NCBI GenBank assembly: GCA_963971405.1
Contig: OZ020492.1
Location: 9,970,151 to 10,034,150 of the forward strand
Direction: 5' to 3'
From: Psococerastis gibbosa
Lineage: Eukaryota; Arthropoda; Insecta; Psocodea; Psocidae
DNA length: 64,000 nt
The translations under genes were made by a program, and so were the position numbers. Each line of letters begins with the position of its first letter. Positions within the stretch are counted from its first letter, which is position 1. Of this stretch, positions 55,601 to 64,000 are shown one piece after another. The notes under the pieces were generated by a model. The model searched no databases and was not told the origin of the DNA. It worked only from the letters and a program-made list of their open reading frames with translations.

Positions 55601-58600
55601 TCTCTGGTAGGTGGGTTAATTTGAATTTCGGCTGTCTGGTAAATGGGGGGTTCACCCTCCTCCTCCTCCACCTCCTCGTGTTCCACATTTAGAAGGGTCT
55701 GGAAATAGTAGCGCCACTGCTCCAAAGCTTCGTGTGGGTTGTTCAGTAAATTACCATCTGCGTCTCTGATGGCACTGAGTCTTTGTCTTTTGCCCTGCAT
55801 GCCACCGATAGTTCTGTACATTTCCCGACCATTGTTTGCAACTCTGTTGGTCTCAATACTTCGCATTTTGTCATTGAGAAAACGCCTTTTCTCCCTTTTT
55901 AAGCAGGGGCAGGTTTGCCGTCTCACGTTAAGATAATCTATGCGTTTTGAGTTGTCTGAGAGGAAAGCTTGGCGAGCGATCCTTCTATTCTCTATGGCCG
56001 TTTGGCACCGAGCGTTAAACCAGGCTTTCTTTCTTCTTGGTCGCCGTCCAAGTATTCTATCTGCCGATTTTGCCACAGCTTCTTTTATGTCTTCCCAGAG
56101 TTTATCGCAGTTGGCCTCGTTGGAGAGGGCTTCGAAGCGGTTTAGAAGCTCAATCTGAAAGGCTGACTTATCTTGATTGGTTTTTAGTTTATCTAGGTCC
56201 CATGTTGGAGTTTTGGTTCCACGGTTAGCAACCGGTGCTGCTATACGATGCCTGAAGTCGAAACCTACCAGGTGGTGGTCACTGTCACCGTCAGCCCCGT
56301 GGAAACTTCTAACATCAGTAATTGAGCGTTGATGTCTTCGGCATGCTGATATGTGGTCAATTTGATTCTTGGTATTACCGTCTGGGGAAATCCATGTCTC
56401 CTTATGTACATCCTTGTGATTAAACATAGTGCTCTTGACGTACAACCCCGCTGATACAGCGAAACTTGCCAGTCGGGTCCCATTGTTGTTTGTGTTGTCG
56501 TGGAGGCTGTATCTACCAACATTGGGTTGCCATATTGTTTCTCTTCCCAGTTTGGCATTAAAATCCCCGATTACCAACTTCACATCAAAACTTGGTACAT
56601 TAGCTATGGATTGCTCTAACACGTCGTAGAAGGCGTCCTTGTCCTCCTCTGCGCTGTCTTCGGTAGGAGCGTGACAGTTTATAATTGTGACATTCTGAAA
56701 GCGACCTTTCAGCCTCAAAACACATAGCCTACTGTTAAGAGGATAAAAGTTCAACACATTGCACAAAAGTTTGTCGCTAATCAAAAATGCAGTTCCAAGG
56801 ATTTGTCTTCCTTGGTCGTCACCACTATAAAATAGGCTAAACCCGAGGTTACGATAGGACCCTTGACCGGGCCATCTAGCTTCCTGGATTGCCCAGAGTC
56901 CAATGTTGTAGTCCTGTAGGACCTTCGTCACGGTTTCGAAAGAGCCAGTCTTTCTTAAACTCCGAACATTCCATGTCCCAAAACGTTTAGCGGTTGTCGT
57001 CATAAAATCGTTGGATATCCGAGGCATTGTAGTAACGTGATTCGTAACCGGGGTCGTTTTACGGGATGGGTGGTTAGCCCCGCGCCAACCCTCTGGGGGG
57101 GTTACCCCTCGCAGCGTTCGGGTTATAGATATCATTTCTTCAATAATTTCTTCCTCTGCTAGCTCTGAATCAACACCTCTGATTACCCCAACTTTATAAA
57201 TCAAGAAATCTGGAATATAGGCAATCAAGCCTTTTTCTTGTAGAAATTTATTATTTAAGAATTCATTTGCAGCTTCTGCCGAAACCATTTCTATTTTAAT
57301 TCTATTTCTACCCACCGTGTAGATATCTAAGACATTGGAACGTATTACTTCTTTTTCTCGGAACAACCATCTCCCAAAAGTCATAGGGTGTGTCTTCCCG
57401 ACAGCCCCCGTACGACTTTCTATGAATAGAAAATATGGACCAGAGTCATGATCCCGAAATCTATTTCCTTCCACTCTATTATGGAACTCTAATAATTTTT
57501 TATCAGGAGGGAGCTTATCCCCCCCACTCGTAGCGGGCATCCTTCTCTACAATTAGATAAAGTGCAAAAACAATAGGTACCAGTATCTAAAAACAACCAG
57601 GTTTTTTAAAACGAAAACTTATCAGATCCGGTGAGAATGTGTGTCCTCGGTCTGTGCGGCTCTGGATGGCTGAAGTTAAAACTGTTTGTACTTGTCTACA
57701 CAAGATTCACATTTTGCACTTTAAACTGTCCCCAAAGGGTCCAGTTTTGAAAGAAGGGGAAAACTATATTCACTACACTACGGAAAAAACCACTCTCTAG
57801 TACCTTACGCACTTTTTTTTTTAATTATTTCACTTTATCCCGCGTTTTACTGAGAAAAACGTATCCGTAAACGCAAACACGTCCGCAAGTGAACACGTCT
57901 CAACTCAACTCCCATTTGTATATGCTATTTTATATTACTCAATTAGCATTCAACTTTAAGTATTGCATAATGAACAAGAAGTGGTATAAAGAAGTAAATG
58001 TTTATATGTGCTGCATATTCACCTCAACACATGCTTTCTCCTAGGCCTATACCATGCTTAGGGTGCGTTCGGAGTATGCCGGATATAATGCTATTTGGGC
58101 TGTCAAGTACCTAATGGCCAACATGGCAATTAGTCTACTTTACACTTTATGCAATAAATTTCCCACGCACACTAAATAGTCTAGAACTTTCCCTAATCTG
58201 AACTACCCTTATACGCATTCTTCGTAGCCTCCGTAACATTACGAATCCTGTCTCATTCTCAACCCTTTCTGGCTATGTTACCTTTTGTAGGTCATTAAAC
58301 TTTGATGTATTGTTTCAGTGCTTAACTTTACTGATCATGGTCATAGAGGCTGTCGCCGTTCTAATACGGCAGTCTAGCCATTTTCGTGTGACGAGGGCTC
58401 TTCGCCCAATATTTATTGTTGATACCAAATACTGCGGAGGAGTGCGCAGGTAATGTGCTTATTTTAATTACTGTACTTGGTTTTTAACGTTATTATTTAC
58501 ATCTTAGAAACTATAGTTACTCAAAACTCGTTAAAAAGTGACATAACAAAATTTAACAATACTGTTAGTTCGAAAAATTATATGCTTTCCTTTCAGATTC

Positions 58601-61600
58601 ATACGGCAAATTCTTCAGTCTTTGCCTCCAATATTAGATATGATGGGTCTTCTCCTCTTCTTTGTATCAATTTACAGTCTTCTTGGCTATTTTCTCTTCA
58701 GCGAAGACAAATATTTCCGTTCTCTTTCCGATAGCTTTTTCAGTCTTTTTGTTCTTCTTACAACAGCCAAGTATGTGGTTTTAATAATATTATTTTTTAC
58801 GTTAGCGCTTTGCTGTTCTTAACACACTCTTATTATCAGCATGCTTAATGACTTAACTCTTTAGCTAAGGCCGTTCACGAGCTACTTTTTCTTCCAGCCA
58901 TTCCATGCTAGTGCCTAAAAGGCTGAAAATATTGAGACTACCTTCTTAATGCAGGAGAATTCGGCCATAAGAGACAAAGACAGGCTAAGCAACAAGTTTT
59001 TATTTATTTTTAATCAGTAGCAAATTGGATTTTCTTCACGTATGTGAGAGTCTCCATTTCCATTTTAAGTAAACATTATCTCAAAAACGGAGAACGGAAG
59101 TTGTGTCCATTACTAAGCGACTCACATTTCAATGACACCTTTAAGAAGCTTTGGCCCGACCAAAAATATCTTCTTTAAGGCCGAACCGGAGGGGGTCACG
59201 TGACTGGCCTGGAAATGTCTTTGCAGAGGGTTCGTAATATATGTTTTAAACCGCAGGGGTATAGTAAGAATCGATAGAAGGGTATAGTATACGCGTAGAC
59301 ATGCTTACACTATTGACTGAACCAAAAATTACAATTGCATTAGGTCTAAAATTTGTGCATCAAGCAATTAAAAGCATACTTTTTAGAACGTTTTTACGTG
59401 CCCCAGAGGGAAGAAAAACTTCCAACTTTTGTAATGAAATGCACTTCAGTCAGAACCTCAACACTTACTTTGACAGTAAAGCGCCAGAAATAGGTAAAAC
59501 TGCAATTATTTGAAATAATACAAGTCAAATACGGAACAGGTACAACGACGCGGGGCTGACGCAATATTTGTTTATAAAATGGATATTCAACCATCCCGTG
59601 GCTGGAGACCATTATCAATATGGCAGCTAGTGTAGCCTGCAAAAGATAATTCGGCGGGGAAACAGCCTTCACAAGCTAACTACTAAACTAAGTTTTTGAC
59701 CGGGTCCAGGTATCCGCTCTGCTATTCTGCAATGTGTAAGACTTTTTTTTGCGTTGGTACTTATCTCTGACAGTTGGCTTATGGTTAACGGGTGCCTCGT
59801 AATGCATATTATGGCTCCTGCCGCTCCAGTTATATTATATTTATATGTATTCAACGCTCAACGCTCAAGGTCACAACCCTCCGGCTTGGCCTTAATATCC
59901 GAATTTTTCTCCACTCCGTCTCTTCACTATCTGAGTTCTGCGGTGCCAACTTTGAATTTGATTTGATAGCTCGTGAATAGCTTTCAGAGTTATAGAGTAA
60001 TATTATTTGACTGCTATCGCACCTGTAGTTAAGTAAAGCCTACAGTATGCTAGAGCAAGCTTCAGTGTTTAAAATTGACTATATAAAAGTTGTGCTGACA
60101 CTTTTAGTAATTGCTTTAAGCAGTTAGTTGTTTGACTTTTTGACAAGCTAATGCATAATGTGCTTTTCACTAGCTTAATATTTTGCTTTAAATGTATATT
60201 TTATTTTTATTAATTTTATTAAGTTCTATATCTGAAAGTAAACGTTGGAAAAGTGTTGAAGGCCCAATTTTGACACCCTTTGCTTAATATCTAATTTTGA
60301 ATTATTTTTCCTAATATTTTTTATATATATGTATATATAGCAAATTAGAAGTTATATAATCCCTCCTTCAACACATTAACTCACAAGTTACCTACTAGTT
60401 AGCTTAAGTAGGATATTAAATCGTCGGCCCAGCAAGAGAACTTCGCAACTCACTGAGAAAATTATGTCTAAAACTGGAAAGTATCCACTATTTATTGGAG
60501 AAGTAGAGCTTGTGTTGATTTCAATTATTAAATTAATTTAGATTAAAAAATTTATTATTGTAAATTTCAGCATTATTTCGAGTTATACATTTTGTAATTA
60601 AAATCATGTTATGCTTGAAAAATAAATTAATAAAAGTTGAAAATTTGATCAAATCTTGAGTTACTAGGTTTCTATTGTAGGCCAGCGATTTTGCCAGCTG
60701 TCCCTTCACGCATGCGGAGCTTCAAGTAAACATAATATTGCTACGATGCATTGCACTAACAGTTATCCACTTGCACAAAAAATTTATGCTAATACGTCAC
60801 ATTATCTGAAAAATGTGTTTTGTATATTGACCGTTCTGTTGGCCTTAGGCAAGGGGTATGAGACTTCAGTGCGAAGACTGAAAGCAAAGTCGCCACCGGT
60901 TTTTTTCCCGTAAGCATTTCGGGCGTGCAATGAGATTTGAGTGGCAAACCGAATGACATTTCGTAAGTATGTGAGTTGAAAAGTTTTCCGAGATGTTTTC
61001 TATTGGCAGGTGTTCATTTAATAACTAAAGATAAGATCTCATTTTTTTGGCTTTCATTAACCAGTCACTAGTAACTAACAAATTGAATAGTTGCTGTTTT
61101 CATATTCCCTAATTACGTGGGTTCATAACTAATCTGCCTATGTATGCGTCCATGAATGTTATTAATCGGCATGCATTTGTATTCCCATGAAACTAAAAAA
61201 AATTGTTTCTTTGCTCATGGCGCACAAAGCGCTTTGACAAAATCTGCATGTTGACCGCATTTAGTTGCGAAATTAGATTAGTTTGTAATGTTTATTAATA
61301 ATTAAGCTTCGAGGTGTGAATGTATTATTATTACTATGTTTGATTGACATTTGTCATAAATTATGCCAATTTGTCATTTGAGTTCTGAATCGACATTTCG
61401 TATTTTATTTCAGTTAAGTTGCGCGGTTACATTATGAGAAATTAGAAAAATCAGACTTGGGTAATAGGTACTAATTTACCATTATAGCTGTTGTTAATTT
61501 ATAACCTAGTTCATTTATATTTATATTAACAATTAGAGAGAAATGCAAATGGTTTGTTAATTTTTAAACCGATTTGGCTTAATAGTCTACATAGTAATAG

Positions 61601-64000
61601 TAATTTTGGTAGGTAGTGAAAGTGTGAGCTCCTACCTATCCAGTCTGGTTTTTATAAATTGTAATGTCGTAAATTCCAATTTGCTAAGTGAATTGTTAAT
61701 AATCAGGTCTGGTGTCGAATTAATTTCAGTTTTCCTGATGTCATGATGCCTTCTTACGCTCGTTCGAAGTGGAACGCAGTGTTTTTTATATCATATCTAT
61801 GCATTGTACTTTACGTACTCATGAACCTGGTGAGTAGATACTTATTGCTAGGAAAGGTTTGTTTCTTCCCTAAGTACTCATTAGCAGCTGTTGATGTATA
61901 CGATACACTGGCACATATGACTCATACAATGTTTCAGGAATATAATTTGATGGATTAAAGGGCGATCGGACACGCTATAGACGCTTTTCGTACAAAGCCA
62001 AAGTTCTCTTAAAATATCATAGAGCCCTACAGGAGATCTCATAATGCAAAGGAAATGCTCCTCTGTATTTCAATGCATAGCTTGTGTGGTACAGTGTCAA
62101 TGTCGGACACACACTATATATTAACATGCAGAGGGGCATTTCTTCTGCTTTAAATGACATCTTATTAATGGTTCAATGATCGATACTTCATGAGTAATGA
62201 GAAAATGCTCTTAATGAGTTGTCGACGCTTTTATTTCAGTTTACAAGCCTGAGCTTGAACCCATTCCTCTGGGCCTGCGGTGCAGTCAATGTTTCATTAT
62301 TCACTATTAATAACATATTAATTACTATTAATAACAATGACAATTAATATTAATAATCAAGATGATTGCGTTAATGTGATTTTCCTAAAGCAAGTTTGCA
62401 AAATTTTAAAAATAGGTGACAGCCCCTCCGTATAATTCTGCGGCCACACTCGTGAAATGCTATTTTCTGCGCTTTTATTAATCAAGACAACGATACTGAT
62501 ATTCTAAAATCTATTTCACTTCTGGAGTATAGTCTATATTTTACACATACTTTGTTTCAGGAAATAACTCTCATTTTGCTTCTAGATGCTTGCGGTAGTT
62601 TACGAGACGTTCACAAGAATTGAAATGGATAAGTTCAAAAAGTTGCTCCTTCATAAAAGGCAAGCTTGCAAACATGCATTTCGACTTCTCGTGACAAGGC
62701 AAGATCCTCACAATTTGGGATTTAAGCATTTTCACGGACTCATCAAATATTACGCTCCTAACAAAAGTATGTTTGGTTTTTAAATGTAATTTTTCAAGTG
62801 CCATGACCAAGATTTCTAAGAAATTGTCAATTGCTTAACCATGGCTCGAAGACTTCCAATTACATACGGTTTTTTCTATCAGATCTTGGTAAAACGGTCA
62901 ATGCCACCCTAAACAGATTCTGAGCGTCTGTCAATGTTGGTACTGATTAAAATGTGTTCATAGCACAGGAAAACTCGTATAATAAAGTAAATCCTTTTGT
63001 TCCTGGGGCGGCAGAGGTGTCAGCAATGTTACCAACTTACTAAGGAACAGCAACTCGGTTATAATAGAATTATTGAGATTTTAGAGGCAAGATTAAGCCA
63101 AAACTCAGAGAAAATCCCTAACTTACGCACAAGTGTTTTTCCTTTATCTGTAAAGTACCTCTGTTACTGCTAGCTAGCTGGGTACGATTAGCTACAACGT
63201 TGGCATCCGCCTTCTTCACAGCCCTAAGATGCCAGTTACGGACGCTGAACTCAACGTCCCGACGTCCGTCCATCGGAGACCTGGCCCTCCCATTCTTCTT
63301 CTGGGTGTTGTGTGCAGCGCTCACTATGCTTTTATGACTTTAAACATTATATATTTTAGGTGTAAGAGACGTCATTCTCATGTTTAAGCATTTGGGTTGT
63401 ACTGAATCTGGCACTATTACTCAAGATCAGTTTTTATGTATATACGATGCCATAATGTTAAAATGGAGGGCTCAGTTTACTCAAACGCCATGGTATCATA
63501 CTCTTTGGCAGCCATTGCAAACGCTCTGCCAACTGGCCCATGACTTTGTAGTCTGGCCTTACTTCGACTATGTTGTTTGTAAGTATTACGATTATAGTGT
63601 CCAATTTACTGTTGACAGAAGTAAGTGAATTTATAAGTGAGGTTGGTAGGTAGCTTCCCCTTCAACTATCTACAACTGAAGAAGTTCTTAATAGCTTCTT
63701 AGTTAATGTCAAAAAGTCAAAAATAACTAATTTTTTACCATCAACTGTAAACTGCCGTATAATATCTGCTCCACCTCCATTCGAGCTGATGGCGCAGATT
63801 TATTAATTTTGTAATAGTCGGCAGGTTTCACTGATTGGCAATAACCATTTGTTGCAGATACTTTAATTGTTGGAAATCTAGTTGCAATGGTCATTAGATC
63901 ACTTGAATTTGACGAAATTACTGTAAATGAATCAGCGAGACTTTTCTCTGCGTCATGGGACGCAATTTTGTTCTTATGTCGTAAGTATACTAAATACTGT
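46511..64000 (+). CDS. TPCN1: Two-pore channel protein, TPC1 type (5' part of gene, continues past window)
   Basis: CDS exons: 46511-46613, 47128-47291, 48077-48367, 58319-58449, 58597-58770, 61730-61829, 62586-62766, 63360-63578 and 63858-63980. All junctions are GT-AG with matching phases, giving 495 aa so far. TPCs are endolysosomal cation channels of two six-TM repeats (Na+/Ca2+, gated by PI(3,5)P2, voltage or NAADP signalling). Seen here: cytosolic N-terminus, S1-S2 with the [14 protein letters not shown] block, S3-S4 with [13 protein letters not shown]5, filter I TTANFPDV, S6, the EF-hand-like linker and S1-S2 of repeat II. TPC1 rather than TPC2 or TPC3 is favoured by close similarity across the VEEPAVPLF and HKR(T/Q)A blocks. 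Intron 3 is about 10 kb because of an antisense LINE nest. Confidence 0.92.
47128..47291 (+). CDS. TPCN1: TPC exon 2: N-terminal cytosolic segment
   Basis: Acceptor TTCTTATTATAG, donor GTAGGT; phase 1 in, 0 out. Ser/Asn-rich then [16 protein letters not shown], resembling the W(E)(L/M)NY.EAAI(F/Y)L(Q/E)EG block of TPC1. Confidence 0.88.
47765..48005 (+). repeat. Dispersed repeat family D, longest copy
   Basis: TATGGACCCAGGCCTACATA ... TTATTTGTATTGTTTCCGTA ... AATGGACAAGCTGAGACAAG ... GCGAAAGCATGACTTACCCA. Lies in TPC intron 2 and makes a spurious 145-codon frame. Confidence 0.65.
48077..48367 (+). CDS. TPCN1: TPC exon 3: repeat I S1-S2
   Basis: Acceptor GTTCTTTGCAG, donor GTATGC; 97 codons, phase 0/0. 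Two hydrophobic helices ([20 protein letters not shown] and [20 protein letters not shown]) and [21 protein letters not shown] is a near-exact TPC1 block. Confidence 0.96.
48774..48784. repeat. Target-site duplication of the I-clade LINE, left copy
   Basis: CATTTGTATAT here is repeated exactly at 57913-57923. It sits immediately next to the poly-T (poly-A of the reverse element) that begins at 48785. Confidence 0.85.
48851..52232 (-). pseudogene. I-clade LINE ORF2 (endonuclease, reverse transcriptase, RNase H), broken
   Basis: APE-type endonuclease: [36 protein letters not shown] (52232-51415, frameshift near 51850). [62 protein letters not shown] (51411-49966). RNase [28 protein letters not shown], then tail [18 protein letters not shown] (50008-48851). 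Breaks: frameshift near 51850, in-frame TGA at 51415-51417, frameshift near 49990. Catalytic residues are otherwise intact, so inactivation is recent. Confidence 0.9.
52300..53060. repeat. Cryptic simple-sequence tract (TACATA/CATACA-rich) inside the LINE spacer
   Basis: About 750 bp between ORF1 and ORF2 is made of imperfect ATACATAC, TACACATA, GCATACAC and GTATACAT words, densest at 52905-53000. It opens many spurious Tyr/Cys-rich frames on both strands. A normal ORF1-ORF2 spacer in such elements is far shorter. Confidence 0.75.
53165..54068 (-). pseudogene. I-clade LINE ORF1, C-terminal part with three CCHC-type knuckles
   Basis: Resumes after the RTE insertion. Knuckles: [14 protein letters not shown] (CX2CX4HX4C), [13 protein letters not shown] (CX2CX3HX4C) and [16 protein letters not shown] (CX2CX4HX6C). 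A TAA at 53330-53332 interrupts the frame; the same frame stays open for another 54 codons ([16 protein letters not shown] ...) to a natural-looking stop at 53165. So ORF1 carries both the insertion and a nonsense change. Confidence 0.85.
54058..54068. repeat. Target-site duplication of the nested RTE element, left copy
   Basis: TTATAGATATC at 54058-54068 and again at 57123-57133, exactly flanking the RTE element and splitting the gag reading frame of the host LINE. Confidence 0.88.
54069..57122 (-). mobile_element. RTE-clade LINE, nested in ORF1 of the I-clade LINE
   Basis: 3054 bp between 11-bp duplications, same strand as its host element. A single ORF has an endonuclease followed by RT, without RNase H. 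There is no poly-A; on the - strand the 3' end is a short AAGTCAAGTTAAGTCA repeat, as is usual for RTE elements. The 5' end lies just before the gag frame, so little 5' UTR is present. Confidence 0.88.
54083..57027 (-). pseudogene. RTE-clade endonuclease/reverse transcriptase ORF with a frameshift at a C run
   Basis: From ATG at 57027 ([20 protein letters not shown]): endonuclease motifs [49 protein letters not shown] motifs [62 protein letters not shown]; tail [15 protein letters not shown] and [13 protein letters not shown]. The frame breaks at the 16- to 17-nt homopolymer at about 54725-54741 (C on this strand) and continues in another frame from [18 protein letters not shown] to a stop at 54083. 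Otherwise intact; a small change in run length would restore a single frame. Confidence 0.88.
57123..57540 (-). pseudogene. I-clade LINE ORF1, N-terminal part
   Basis: About 139 codons from the ATG at 57540 ([20 protein letters not shown] ...) to the 11-bp duplication at 57123-57133, where the RTE element interrupts it. By coincidence the frame stays open into the RTE element. The segment corresponds to the RNA-binding-like part of gag-type ORF1; no knuckles are in this piece. Confidence 0.8.
57913..57923. repeat. Target-site duplication of the I-clade LINE, right copy
   Basis: Second CATTTGTATAT, marking the 5' end of the - strand element and implying a full-length insertion rather than a 5'-truncated one. 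Confidence 0.85.
58319..58449 (+). CDS. TPCN1: TPC exon 4: repeat I S3-S4
   Basis: Acceptor ATTGTTTCAG, donor GTAATG; phase 0 in, 2 out. S3 [18 protein letters not shown], then S4 [15 protein letters not shown] and the S4-S5 start KYCGGVRR, matching human RVTRALRCIFLVD..YCGGVRR. Confidence 0.96.
58597..58770 (+). CDS. TPCN1: TPC exon 5: repeat I S5 and pore helix
   Basis: Acceptor TTTCCTTTCAG, donor GTATGT; phase 2/2. [20 protein letters not shown] ... YSLLGYFLF ... [12 protein letters not shown] corresponds to the RQI(L/F)QSLPP(F/I) ... [10 protein letters not shown] region. Confidence 0.96.
58771..61729. other. TPC intron 5, no gene seen
   Basis: About 3 kb of AT-rich DNA. Short frames at 59301-59513 (+) and 59394-59672 (-) overlap each other on opposite strands and show no family motif. 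No repeat shared with the rest of the window was recognised. Confidence 0.4.
61730..61829 (+). CDS. TPCN1: TPC exon 6: filter I and S6 start
   Basis: Acceptor TTAATTTCAG, donor GTGAGT; phase 2 in, 0 out. With the previous exon it reads [13 protein letters not shown], the TPC filter I (T-A-N), then [16 protein letters not shown]. Confidence 0.96.
62035..62185. mobile_element. MITE-like imperfect inverted repeat in TPC intron 6
   Basis: GGAAATGCTCCTCTGTATTT ... GCATAGCTTGTGTG faces CACACACTATATATTAACAT GCAGAGGGGCATTTCTTC across a short core. The CTCCTCTGCATTTCAACATA part also occurs at about 8940-8962 in the cortactin-binding gene, so it is dispersed. Confidence 0.6.
62586..62766 (+). CDS. TPCN1: TPC exon 7: end of S6 and inter-repeat linker
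   Basis: Acceptor TTTTGCTTCTAG, donor GTATGT; phase 0 in, 1 out. [20 protein letters not shown] then [15 protein letters not shown] matches LAVV(F/Y)(D)TF..IE..K(F)K(S/K)LLLHKR.A..HA(Y/F)RLL. Confidence 0.96.
63360..63578 (+). CDS. TPCN1: TPC exon 8: EF-hand-like linker to repeat II S1
   Basis: Acceptor ATATATTTTAG, donor GTAAGT; phase 1/1. [20 protein letters not shown] then [14 protein letters not shown] resembles the family's FK.L(N)...(T)..L...DF..IY.....KWKA linker, then [10 protein letters not shown] enters repeat II. Confidence 0.93.
63858..63980 (+). CDS. TPCN1: TPC exon 9: repeat II S1-S2
   Basis: Acceptor ATTTGTTGCAG, donor GTAAGT (63981); phase 1/1. [17 protein letters not shown] then [15 protein letters not shown] aligns with the S1 and S2 start of repeat II. 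The remaining exons are outside the window. Confidence 0.9.

Larger units (their letters stand above)
48785..57912 (-). mobile_element. I-clade LINE retrotransposon, nearly full length, hosting a nested RTE element
   Basis: Bounded by the 11-bp duplication CATTTGTATAT. On the - strand: 5' UTR of about 370 nt, ORF1 (gag-like with CCHC knuckles, start 57540), a repeat-rich spacer, ORF2 (endonuclease, reverse transcriptase, RNase H and Cys/His tail, 52232-48851) and a poly-A tail (about 20 T at 48785-48805). RNase H plus CCHC gag points to the I clade. Without the nested 3.07 kb it is about 6.06 kb. ORF1 and ORF2 both carry disabling changes. It fills nearly all of TPC intron 3, antisense to that gene. 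Confidence 0.9.

Noticed and set aside
54083..57540. A single host gene encoding an endonuclease/reverse transcriptase
   Set aside because: Flanking target duplications and RTE/I-clade motifs show it is two nested LINEs, not a host gene.
59301..59672. Overlapping + and - frames of 70 and 92 codons in TPC intron 5
   Set aside because: Mutual antisense overlap, no motifs and no splice support.
63118..63324. 68-codon - frame rich in Arg/Asn
   Set aside because: No known domain, and it lies in the intron before TPC exon 8 on the opposite strand.

Overview
The window is eukaryotic nuclear DNA from an arthropod, most likely an insect. It is AT-rich and intron-rich, with GT-AG introns of 0.1 to 10 kb, and is densely packed with transposable elements. 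Most open frames in it are chance or repeat-derived; the three real genes appear only when exons are joined by splice site, phase and protein-family match. The species was not identified. The third gene, a two-pore channel, is absent from Drosophila, which argues against a close relative of it.

Three host genes lie in a row. (1) A CTTNBP2/CTTNBP2NL-type cortactin-binding protein (the Drosophila relative is nausicaa) runs on the + strand from about 2.26 to 12.4 kb, assembled from ten exons (about 546 aa; the first and last exons are the least certain). (2) An angiotensin-converting-enzyme-like M2 zinc metallopeptidase runs on the - strand from 35.3 down to 22.0 kb. Eleven exons in consistent phase give 616 aa, from a signal peptide almost to the C-terminus. 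It keeps all zinc ligands but has Arg where the family has a catalytic-site His, and HEMAH in place of HEMGH. (3) A TPCN1-type two-pore channel starts at about 46.5 kb on the + strand and runs off the right edge; nine exons cover repeat I, the linker and the start of repeat II.

The repeats carry much of the interest. Intron 3 of the TPC gene holds a 9.1-kb antisense nest: an I-clade LINE (48785-57912, 11-bp target duplication, poly-A tail) with an RTE-clade LINE (54069-57122, its own 11-bp target duplication) inserted in its gag-like ORF1. Elsewhere there are two degenerate mariner copies, LINE RNase H and tail fragments, a tRNA-derived SINE with (TTTA)n tails, many MITE-like inverted-repeat elements, and a family of about 0.8-kb repeats with a terminal hairpin and an internal C/G run, one copy of which has grown into a head-to-tail array. 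Homopolymer G/C runs of 10-20 nt are unusually common.

The three genes are not an operon or pathway: a cortical actin regulator, a secreted peptidase and an endolysosomal cation channel. I saw no CRISPR array, bacterial gene or clearly new multi-gene system. The observations most worth pursuing are the altered ACE active site, the SINE tail at an ACE splice acceptor, the nested LINEs with a long hybrid frame, and the expanding 380-bp tandem repeat.
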